In this document: positions 57,669 through 64,000 of the stretch, in pieces | Numbering within the stretch: position 1 is the stretch's first letter | How the letters are laid out: every line of letters starts with the position of its first letter | Origin: Crossiella sp. S99.2 | GTDB taxonomy: Bacteria > Actinomycetota > Actinomycetes > Mycobacteriales > Pseudonocardiaceae | NCBI RefSeq assembly: GCF_023094165.1 | Contig: NZ_JALMDK010000005.1 | Coordinates: forward strand, 186,001 to 250,000 | DNA: 64,000 bases | Reading direction: 5' to 3' | Made by a program: the position numbers and the translations under genes | Notes under the pieces: generated by a model | Databases searched by the model: none | What the model was told of the DNA's origin: nothing | Seen by the model: only the letters and a program-made list of their open reading frames with translations

Positions 57669-58640
57669 CGAAAGATCACCCTTGGCGGCCCGGACGGACC
57701 GCGGGCCAGCGTGTTGTGCCTTGGCGCGTTGCCGTTCGGGTCTTCAGTGGACCGGGACACCTCCTTCGCCATCCTCGACCGGTTCGTCGAGGCCGGCGGG
57801 AACTTCATCGACTCCGCGAACAACTACGTGTTCTGGACCGAGAACGGAAAGGGTGACGAGAGCGAGAACCTGCTCGGCGATTGGTTGCGCACCAGGGGAA
57901 ACCGGTCCGAGGTGGTGCTGGCGTCCAAGGTGGGCGCGCTGCCGGACCCGGCCAAGCCAGGGGCGTTCCCGGACAACGCGGAGGGCCTGTCCGCCGAGGT
58001 GATCAGCACCCAGCTCGACAACAGTCTGCGTCGGCTGGGCACTGACCACCTGGACGTGTACTACGCGCACATGGAGGACCGCTCGGTGCCGCTGGCCGAG
58101 ACGGTCGGCGCGTTCGGCAAGGCCGTCGCGCAGGGCAAGGTACGGGTGCCCGGCTGCAGCAACCACCCGACCTGGCGGATCGACCGCGCGCGGGAACTCG
58201 CGAAGCAGGACGGGCTCGCGCCTTATGGCGTGCTGCAGTTCCGGCACAGCTACCTCCGGCCGCGGCCGGACATCAGGCTGCCCCAGGCCGGACATGTCCA
58301 GGCCAGCGATGAACTGCTGGACTACGTGCGCACCGAGGACAACCTGGTGCTGACCGCGTACACGACGTTGCTGTTCGGGGCCTACACCCGGCCGGACCGG
58401 CCGCTGCACGAGCACTACGACCACCCGGGCACCCAGCGCAAGATCGCCGTGCTCCAGGCCGTGGCCGCCGAGCTGGGCGCCACAGTGAACCAGGTGGTGC
58501 TGGCGTGGCTGTTGCACGGCAACCCGTTGGTGGTGCCAGTGCTGGGGGTCAGCTCGGTGGCGCAGCTGGAGGAGTCACTGGCCGCGGCGGAGTTGGAACT
58601 GAGCGTGGACCAGTTGGGCCGGCTGGCCGCGGCCTGCTGA
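57666..58640 (+). CDS. Aldo/keto reductase
   Basis: 324 residues. AKR fold with Asp/Tyr in FIDSANNYVF, Lys in VVLASKVGAL and His in VYYAHMEDRS. Family sequence includes GTDHLDVYYAH, GKVRVPGCSNHPTWRIDRAR and NPLVVPVLGVSSVAQL. It is not a recent copy of the 54044 reductase. The MerR-type promoter suggests induction by a small ligand or redox stress. Confidence 0.92.
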   Translation: MRKITLGGPDGPRASVLCLGALPFGSSVDRDTSFAILDRFVEAGGNFIDSANNYVFWTENGKGDESENLLGDWLRTRGNRSEVVLASKVGALPDPAKPGAFPDNAEGLSAEVISTQLDNSLRRLGTDHLDVYYAHMEDRSVPLAETVGAFGKAVAQGKVRVPGCSNHPTWRIDRARELAKQDGLAPYGVLQFRHSYLRPRPDIRLPQAGHVQASDELLDYVRTEDNLVLTAYTTLLFGAYTRPDRPLHEHYDHPGTQRKIAVLQAVAAELGATVNQVVLAWLLHGNPLVVPVLGVSSVAQLEESLAAAELELSVDQLGRLAAAC

Positions 58641-59000
58641 CTCCGGCGACTTCGGCCGGGTGCAGCGGGGCTGTGCGGGTCAGGCTGGGCGATGCGCCAC
58701 TGGGGTGCGCGGGCCTGTCACGGCGAACCGCTTGTCCGGCATCGGTTGCTCTGCGCTTCGCGCCGGTTGCTCCGCGCGAGGCGGTGTGCGCCGGGTGGGG
58801 TGAACCTGTTGGTGCGACACGGTTCTGGGGATCGGTCGCGCGAGCCGGTCTTGTGGTCTGGCTGATGCGAAGCCCGGGTGACGCGATGCCGGGTGACGCG
58901 TCGCGGGGCATCGCGTGGCCGGGCGCAGCCGTGTTGGGCCGGCGGCGTGGGCGGCGGCGTGGGGCGTGACCGGAGTTCGGTCACGCCCCTGCCGTGCCGG
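58641..59000. terminator. 360-base gap with terminator hairpin
   Basis: No gene is supported in this gap. GGGGCGTGACCG (58961-58972) and CGGTCACGCCCC (58978-58989) form a perfect 12-bp stem with a 5-base loop, placed to end the PadR gene and possibly the reductase. A second small hairpin, CGCGATGCC (58882-58890) with GGCATCGCG (58907-58915), lies within a short direct repeat of CCGGGTGACGCG. Confidence 0.7.
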
Positions 59001-59798
59001 TCACTGCTGCTCGTCCTCTTCGGCGAGGATCCGGTACAGATTTCGGCGGACCTCGGCGAGGAGTTGGCGGGCTCGGGCGGTCTGCTCCGGGGTGCCCGCG
59101 GCGGCGACCTGGAGGGCGGCCTGGTGGACCTGGCCGAGTAGCTCCTGGAGTTCGACCACGGTGGTGTCGACTCCGCCGCTGACGGTGTCCCAGACCACGG
59201 CCAGTCCGGCCTCGTTCTCAGCGACGTAGGCGCGGCCGGCGTCGGTCAGTTCGACCATCTGGCGGCCACCCTCCTTCTCCGAGACGACCAGGCCTTCCTC
59301 GGTGAGCTGCTTGAGCACCGGGTAGATCGAGCCGGGGCTGGGGCGCCAGAAACCGTCACTGCGTTCGGTGATGTCGGCGATGAGCTGGTAGCCGTGGGTC
59401 GGCCCGTCGACCAGTACGAGCAGCACCGCTGCCCGGACGTCGCCGCGACCGACCTTGGGGCGCTGCCAGCCGCTGCCGGGGCCGCCGAATCCGGGGGGCA
59501 TGGGCGGGAACGGTACGCCGTGGCGCGGGCCGCCCGGTCCTCGGTCCGGGGTCCAGCCCCAGAAGTGGCGGTGGCCGCCTCGGCCTCGGCCGCCGTGGCC
59601 GCGCTCGCGGGGGCCGCCGCGCCGGTGGCCGCGCTCCTCGCGGTCGCCTCGGCGGTCGCGGTCGCCGCGATCCTCACGGTCACCGCGCTCGCCGCGGCCT
59701 TCGCCGGTGTCGTTGTGCATGCCCAACATGGTCCATGGCGTCCGCCGCGTGCGGGGGCCGCCGAACCAGGGGCCGAAAGCTGCTGCATGGGCAGTCAT
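59001..59798 (-). CDS. PadR-family regulator with Gly/Arg/His-rich N-terminus
   Basis: 265 residues. About 110 N-terminal residues are low complexity (RGDREDRGDRDRRGDREERG, GGRGRGGHRHFWGW), unusual for PadR proteins. The PadR winged-helix follows: GDVRAAVLLVLVDGPTHGYQ, LIADITERSDGFWRPSPGSI, YPVLKQLTEEGLVVSEKEGG. A coiled-coil-like C-terminus completes it. The start ATG 59798 has GGAGA before it. The His-rich stretch could bind metal. A symmetric operator lies just upstream. Confidence 0.85.
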   Translation of the reverse strand: MTAHAAAFGPWFGGPRTRRTPWTMLGMHNDTGEGRGERGDREDRGDRDRRGDREERGHRRGGPRERGHGGRGRGGHRHFWGWTPDRGPGGPRHGVPFPPMPPGFGGPGSGWQRPKVGRGDVRAAVLLVLVDGPTHGYQLIADITERSDGFWRPSPGSIYPVLKQLTEEGLVVSEKEGGRQMVELTDAGRAYVAENEAGLAVVWDTVSGGVDTTVVELQELLGQVHQAALQVAAAGTPEQTARARQLLAEVRRNLYRILAEEDEQQ

Positions 59799-59821
59799 AG
59801 CGATCTCTCCTTGAACAGTCG

Positions 59822-59868
59822 CGACACGCTGATCGTGTCGTCGATGTGTTCACGATATATCGCGAACA
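59822..59868. promoter_or_regulatory. PadR operator region
   Basis: TGTTCACGATATATCGCGAACA (written here in parts: TGTTC-A-CGATATATCG-C-GAACA) covers 59847-59868 and is a 22-bp near-perfect dyad. A second small dyad CGACACG (59822-59828) and CGTGTCG (59834-59840) lies closer to the gene. GATATATC-type centres suit PadR. No second gene faces it closely, so autoregulation is likely. Confidence 0.6.
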
Positions 59869-59904
59869 GTCAGAGACGCAACCATGACTTGGGTTCGAAC
59901 AGCG

Positions 59905-59940
59905 AAACGGCGGGCCCCTGGACCGGGACCCGCCGTGTTT
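59905..59940 (-). terminator. Terminator for the polyamine-type operon
   Basis: ACGGCGGG (59907-59914) pairs with CCCGCCGT (59929-59936), with A-rich and T-rich flanks on the outside. It follows the stop of the aminotransferase (59955) on the minus strand. Confidence 0.65.
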
Positions 59941-59954
59941 GTGCAGCTCAGAGG

Positions 59955-61139
59955 CTAGGTGTTGGCTGGGACACGGTGCAGGGCGCGCAGGCGGTCGATG
60001 GCGCTGTGCAGGGTGTCGGGACGTTTGGGGAAGGCGAAGCGGATGAGCTTGCGGCCCTCCTCGGGGTTGGCGTAGAAGGACGAGCCCGGGACCACGGCCA
60101 CGCCCAGTTCGGTGACCAGGCGGCGGGCGAACTCGATGTCGTGGCCGGCGGGGTCGAGATCCTCGGTGCCGCACAGCACGTAGTAGGCGCCGTCTGGCAC
60201 GTGCAGCCGGAAGCCGATCTCGGTCAGCGCCGGGCAGAGCAGGTCCCGCAGCTCGCGGTAGTGCGCGGCCAGGCCGGTGTAGTACGTCGGCGGCAGGCCG
60301 AGCGCGGTCACCGAGGCCGCCTGCAACGGGGTGGGCGCGCCGACGGTGAGGAAGTCGTGCACGGTGCGGATCGCCTTGGTGGCCCAGGCCGGGGCGATGG
60401 TCCAGCCGACCCGCCAGCCGGTGACCGCGTAGGTCTTGGACACGCTGTTGATGGTGATCGTGCGGTCGGCCAGCCCCGGCACGGTGGCCGGCGGGATGTG
60501 GCCGCCGTCGCCGAGGAAGTGGATGTGCTCGTAGATCTCGTCGGTGATGCACAGGACGTCGTGTCGCTGGCACAGTTCGGCGATCAGTTCCAGCTCGGCG
60601 CGGCTGAACACCTTGCCGGTCGGGTTGTGCGGGGTGTTCACCACGATGGCCCTGGTGCGCTCGGTGAACGCGGCGCGCAGTTCGGCCTCGTCGATGGACC
60701 AGTCCGGGCGGTGCAGCGAGACGAACCGCGGGGTGGCGCCGGCGAGTACCGCGTCCGGGCCGTAGTTCTCGTAGTGCGGCTCGAACATGATCACCTCATC
60801 GCCCGGTTCGACCAGGGCGAGCATGGTGGCGACCATGGCTTCGGTGGCGCCGCAGGTCACGCAGATCTCGGTCTCCGGGTCGACCTGCCAGCCCGGGTAG
60901 GCCCAGGCGGTCTTGGTGGCGATGGCCGCGCGCAGCCCGGCCTCGCCATAGGTGATCGGGTACTGGTTCAGGTCGGCGTCCACCGCGTCCTTGACCGCCT
61001 GCTTCAACTCCGGCGGGCAGGCGAAGTCGGGCAGGCCCTGGGACAGGTTCACCGCGTCGTGCGCGGTGGCCAACCGGGTCATCTCCCGGATCACCGACTC
61101 GGTGAACGAGGCGACCTTGCTGCTGACCCGAGTGATCAC
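59955..61139 (-). CDS. Class I/II aminotransferase
   Basis: 394-residue PLP aminotransferase. The PLP Lys is in ITINSVSKTYAVTGWRVGW. NTPHNPTGKVF, ITDEIYEHIHF and PGSSFYANPEEGRKLIRFAF are family marks; the fold resembles kynurenine/methionine-type aminotransferases. GTG start 61139 overlaps the stop of the ureohydrolase gene (GTGA). As last gene of the operon it may oxidise or transaminate the product of the preceding steps, such as putrescine-derived compounds. Confidence 0.9.
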   Translation of the reverse strand: MITRVSSKVASFTESVIREMTRLATAHDAVNLSQGLPDFACPPELKQAVKDAVDADLNQYPITYGEAGLRAAIATKTAWAYPGWQVDPETEICVTCGATEAMVATMLALVEPGDEVIMFEPHYENYGPDAVLAGATPRFVSLHRPDWSIDEAELRAAFTERTRAIVVNTPHNPTGKVFSRAELELIAELCQRHDVLCITDEIYEHIHFLGDGGHIPPATVPGLADRTITINSVSKTYAVTGWRVGWTIAPAWATKAIRTVHDFLTVGAPTPLQAASVTALGLPPTYYTGLAAHYRELRDLLCPALTEIGFRLHVPDGAYYVLCGTEDLDPAGHDIEFARRLVTELGVAVVPGSSFYANPEEGRKLIRFAFPKRPDTLHSAIDRLRALHRVPANT

Positions 61140-62212
61140 GGGTTCTTCTCCTTGTGCATCGCGATGAGACTGATCAGTTCATAGGCGGTGTGCGCGGCGG
61201 CGATCGCGGTCAGTTCGGCGTGGTCGTAGGCCGGGCTGACCTCCACCACGTCCGCGCCGACCAGGTGACAACCCGCCAGGCCGCGCAGGATGCCGAGCAA
61301 CTCCCGGCTGGTCAGCCCGCCCGCCTCCGGGGTGCCGGTGCCGGGGGCGTGCGCCGGGTCGAGCACGTCGATGTCCACCGAGATGTAGAGCGGGGCGTCG
61401 CCGATTCGGGCGGCGATGCGGGCCGCGATCTCGCGGGCGCTGGTCTCCTCCAGGTCCATCGAGGTGACCACCTGGAAGCCGAGCGCCGCGTCGGCGGCCA
61501 GGTCGCCGGGACCGTAGAGCGGGCCGCGGATGCCGACGTGGGTGAGCCGGGAGGTGTCGAGCAGGCCCTCGTCGGCAGCGCGGCGGAACACGGTGCCGTG
61601 GGTGTGCGCGGCGCCGAAATAGCTGTCCCAGGTGTCCAGGTGCGCGTCGAAGTGCAGCAGGGCCACTGGTCCGTGCCTGCCGGCGACCGCGCGCAGCATG
61701 GGCAGCGCGACGGTGTGGTCGCCGCCGAGAGCGACCGGGGTGGCGCCGGTGGCCACCAGGGCGGTGGTCGCGGCGGTCATCTGGGCCAGGGCCTCGGGGA
61801 TGTCGAACGGGTTGGCGACGACGTCCCCGCAGTCGGCGACCTGGGCGCCGGCGAAGGGGGAGATCGCCAGGCCGGGGTGGTAGGGGCGGAGCAGGCGGCT
61901 GCCCTCGCGGATCGCGGCCGGGCCGAAGCGGGCGCCGGGGCGGTAGGAGGCGCCCGCGTCGAAGGGGAAGCCGAGGATGCCGATGTCGCAGTGGCCGACC
62001 TCGTCGCGGCGGGGCAGCCGGGCGAAGGTGGGCCAGCCCGCGAAACGGGGGACCTGGGCCGCGTCGACCGGGCCGAGGGTGGTGGATGAGCCGAGGGTGG
62101 TGGATGAGCCGAGGGTGGTGGATGAACCGCGGGTGGCGGAGGGATCGGGCACAGTTGGCGCGCCGGGGACGGCTGGGCTGCTGGCGGCTCCGGCCGGTGC
62201 GGGGGCGGTCAT
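61136..62212 (-). CDS. speB: Agmatinase/ureohydrolase SpeB-like
   Basis: 358 residues. Mn-binding motifs of the arginase fold are clear: VALGGDHTVALPML, LLHFDAHLDTWDSYFGAAHTHG and YISVDIDVLDPAHAPGTGTPEAGG. The family hydrolyses agmatine or related guanidino compounds to urea and an amine. The first 50 residues are Ser/Thr/Pro-rich with three SSTTLG units. ATG 62212 overlaps the stop of the symporter (ATGA); its stop overlaps the aminotransferase start. Agmatinase, guanidinobutyrase or related activities cannot be told apart here. Confidence 0.88.
   Translation of the reverse strand: MTAPAPAGAASSPAVPGAPTVPDPSATRGSSTTLGSSTTLGSSTTLGPVDAAQVPRFAGWPTFARLPRRDEVGHCDIGILGFPFDAGASYRPGARFGPAAIREGSRLLRPYHPGLAISPFAGAQVADCGDVVANPFDIPEALAQMTAATTALVATGATPVALGGDHTVALPMLRAVAGRHGPVALLHFDAHLDTWDSYFGAAHTHGTVFRRAADEGLLDTSRLTHVGIRGPLYGPGDLAADAALGFQVVTSMDLEETSAREIAARIAARIGDAPLYISVDIDVLDPAHAPGTGTPEAGGLTSRELLGILRGLAGCHLVGADVVEVSPAYDHAELTAIAAAHTAYELISLIAMHKEKNP
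62073..62126 (-). repeat. 18-bp tandem repeat in the ureohydrolase N-terminus
   Basis: Three units at 62073-62090, 62091-62108 and 62109-62126 of CCGAGGGTGGTGGATGAG (plus strand). The last differs at its end. They encode SSTTLG three times. Copy number may vary between strains. Confidence 0.85.
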
Positions 62213-63648
62213 GGGGTTGGCACCGGTTTGGCTGGGTTGTCCTCGCCGGCGAGTCTGCGGGTCCAGGCGGCCAGTCGGGCCGGGTCGTCCGGTGGGGTGA
62301 GCAGGCTGACCGTGACGAAGCTGATCAGGCCGACGAGCAGACCGAGGTAGATCGGTTCCTGGGCGGAGAGGCCGAAGTAGGCCATGCAGCCGACGACGGT
62401 GAGGCCGCCCAGGGTCATCGCGGCCAGGGCGCCGGTGCGGGTGGCTCTGCGCCAGACCAGGCCGCCGAGGATGGGGACGAGTAGGCCACCCACCAGGAGG
62501 TTGTAGGCGACGTCCAAGGCCGTGACCACGTCGGAGACCAGGCAGGCGATGGCCACCCCGAGCAGGCCCAGGACCAGGGTGAACAGCCGGGTGGTGCGCA
62601 GGTCGTCGCCTGCTGTGGGGTTGCGGCGCAGCCGGGGCCACAGGTCGTTGCCGGCGACGGTGGCGCAGGCGATGAGGGCGCCGCTGGCGGTGGACATGAC
62701 CGCGGCCAGCGCCGCGGCCAGGACCAGACCCTTGAGCCCGACCGGCAGGGCCTCGGTGACGATGGTGGCGAAGGCGCGGTCCCTGGATTCCAGAGCCGGG
62801 TAGAGGGCCTTGGTGGCGGTGCCGATGAGGGCGCCGGCGAAGGCGTAGACCAGGCAGTAGATGCCGGAGAAGGTGCCGCCGACGCGGGCGACCTTGTCAT
62901 CGCGGGCGGTGAAGACCCGCTGCCAGATGTCCTGGCCGATGAGCAGGCCGAAGAAGTACAGCAGCACGTACTTGAAGATGTTGTCGCCGCCGATGGTCCA
63001 CAGCGAGAAGAACTGCGGCTCCAGCTTCGCCGCCATCGCGCTGAAACCGCCCGCCTTGATGATCGCGGCGGGCAGCAGCACCAGCAGGATGCCGACGCTC
63101 TTGACCACGAACTGCACGATGTCGGTGGCGGTGATCGACCACATGCCGCCGAGCACCGAGTACAGCACCACGATGCCGCCGCCCAGCAGCACCGACGGGA
63201 TGTGCGACATCCCGAACAGCACGCCGAAGATGGTGGCGCAGGCGATAGTCGAGGTGGCCATCAGCATCAGCGAATAGGCCCACATGACCACGCCCGAGAC
63301 CGGCGCGGCCTTGCCGCCGTAGCGCAGGTCCAGCATCTCGCTGACCGTGTAGACCTTGAGCCGGGTGATCCGGGCGGCGAAGACCAGGCTCAGGCCGAGC
63401 ACGCCGAGACCGATGGTCAGCACCATCCACGCCCCGGACAGCCCGAACTGGTAGCCGAGCCCGATGCCGCCGACCGTGGACGCGCCGCCGAGCACCACCG
63501 CGGACATGGTCCCGGAGTACATGACGTAGCCGAGCCGTCGGCCCGCGACCAGGAACTCGCTCTTGTTCTTGGCCCGTCGGGCCGCCCACCAGCCGATGAC
63601 CACCATGGCCACCAGGTAGGTGATCATCACCGCCGAGTCGATCGTCAC
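62209..63648 (-). CDS. Sodium:solute symporter (SSF family)
   Basis: 479 residues with about 13 hydrophobic helices. Family marks are NKSEFLVAGRRLGYVMYSGT, GLGYQFGLSGAWMVL, RYGGKAAPVSGVVMWAYSLM, GMWSITATDIVQFVVKSVG, GQDIWQRVFTARDDKVAR and STASGALIACATVAGNDL. GTG 63648 has GGAGG four bases upstream; ATG codons further upstream would cross the divergent promoter. It is first of a three-gene operon, so its substrate is probably the guanidino or polyamine compound used by the next enzymes. Confidence 0.92.
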   Translation of the reverse strand: MTIDSAVMITYLVAMVVIGWWAARRAKNKSEFLVAGRRLGYVMYSGTMSAVVLGGASTVGGIGLGYQFGLSGAWMVLTIGLGVLGLSLVFAARITRLKVYTVSEMLDLRYGGKAAPVSGVVMWAYSLMLMATSTIACATIFGVLFGMSHIPSVLLGGGIVVLYSVLGGMWSITATDIVQFVVKSVGILLVLLPAAIIKAGGFSAMAAKLEPQFFSLWTIGGDNIFKYVLLYFFGLLIGQDIWQRVFTARDDKVARVGGTFSGIYCLVYAFAGALIGTATKALYPALESRDRAFATIVTEALPVGLKGLVLAAALAAVMSTASGALIACATVAGNDLWPRLRRNPTAGDDLRTTRLFTLVLGLLGVAIACLVSDVVTALDVAYNLLVGGLLVPILGGLVWRRATRTGALAAMTLGGLTVVGCMAYFGLSAQEPIYLGLLVGLISFVTVSLLTPPDDPARLAAWTRRLAGEDNPAKPVPTP

Positions 63649-63781
63649 CGGTCCTCCTTCGCCGCGAGTGGAACCAGGTTGGTAGGACCGTAGGGATCCG
63701 CCGACCTGCTGCGAAGTGGATGATTCGCACAATGGATGCGACAGTCCAGGATGTTTCGTCCAGTAGCGGGGAGGTCGCGGC

Positions 63782-64000
63782 ATGGCCACGGTGACCATTG
63801 GTCTGCACGAGCTGCTCGGCCGGGCCGATCTGGGGCTGACCCAGCTCAGCGGGCCGCGGGCGGACCGGACCATCCGCTGGGTGCACATCTGCGAGCTGCC
63901 GGATCCCGGGCTCTACCTCACCGGCGGCGAACTGCTGCTGACCGCGGGCGTGGACTTCCCGGACTCGCGGGTGGAGATCCACCGCTACGTGCGGCGGCTG
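63782..64000 (+). CDS. PucR-family regulator, 3' end cut off
   Basis: Only 73 residues are in the window. They match the PucR N-terminal domain (LHELLGRADLGLTQLSGPRA, DRTIRWVHICELPDPGLYLT, GGELLLTAGVDFP). In full-length family members a C-terminal HTH follows. It is divergent from the symporter-speB-aminotransferase operon, 133 bases away, and is its likely regulator. PucR-type proteins respond to purines, urea-cycle or polyamine-type compounds. Confidence 0.85.
   Translation, partial: MATVTIGLHELLGRADLGLTQLSGPRADRTIRWVHICELPDPGLYLTGGELLLTAGVDFPDSRVEIHRYVRRL

Noticed and set aside
62073..62126. CRISPR-like short repeat
   Set aside because: Head-to-tail 18-bp copies without spacers inside a coding sequence; a simple amino-acid repeat.

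Overview
This is a 64 kb piece of a very GC-rich actinomycete chromosome (GC content judged by eye, not computed). The left end carries the actinobacterial division cluster in its usual order: ftsZ (5' end cut off), pgeF, a PLP-homeostasis gene, sepF, yggT, divIVA/wag31, then ileS, with lspA and rluD further on. A SAM-IV riboswitch, an actinobacterial T-box, a bioB-bsaP-DUF2567 block and a mycothiol-dependent-isomerase-type protein fit a filamentous actinobacterium, probably Pseudonocardiales. The family-level placement is inference.

Layout: 1-8711 division genes and T-box-controlled ileS. 8746-13630 accessory genes: TetR regulator, cation/proton antiporter, SDR, secreted M23-like protein and a secreted Cys-rich protein. 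13842-16925 a SAM-IV riboswitch with a class V aminotransferase, then lspA-rluD. 16933-23696 a DUF885-LysE exporter operon facing a MocR regulator, a TetR regulator facing a Tat-exported amidohydrolase, and a Pro/Gly-repeat protein. 23847-36107 a carbohydrate locus: a complete ABC importer with its own ATPase, a CehA/McbA-type PHP hydrolase, GH38 alpha-mannosidase, a cytochrome P450 and a secreted GH97-NPCBM enzyme. 36418-38160 two tandem paralogous membrane proteins. 38150-44029 biotin genes (Crp-type regulator, bioA, bioD, a membrane protein, bioB, bsaP, DUF2567; no bioF). 44037-53908 regulators, a TetR/ABC-F resistance-type pair, CGNR and mycothiol-type proteins, a secreted peptidase-like hydrolase, and oxidoreductases. 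54044-58640 two aldo/keto reductases and a glycosyltransferase around a 1.2 kb stretch without a convincing gene. 59001-64000 a PadR regulator and a polyamine/agmatine-type operon (symporter, speB-like ureohydrolase, aminotransferase) facing a PucR-type regulator cut by the window end.

The most unusual signals are in regulatory DNA. A 22-bp-periodic array built on GTTGGCC-N6-GTACGCC-N2 occurs in three intergenic regions (1001-1139, 36163-36389, 37268-37311). Each lies just upstream of a GTG-started gene whose -10-like hexamer sits 6-7 bases before the start codon, so a leaderless transcript is likely. The oxidoreductase genes at 51934 and 57666 share a MerR-type promoter (TTGACC, 19-bp spacer filled by a dyad, -10 six bases before ATG). 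In both, the preceding gene's stop codon lies inside the -35 box, and no MerR gene is present. The TetR/ABC-F pair is separated by two mirror-image 27-bp arms, and a perfect 14-bp palindrome lies between the YciI-like gene and the Crp-type gene at the head of the biotin region.
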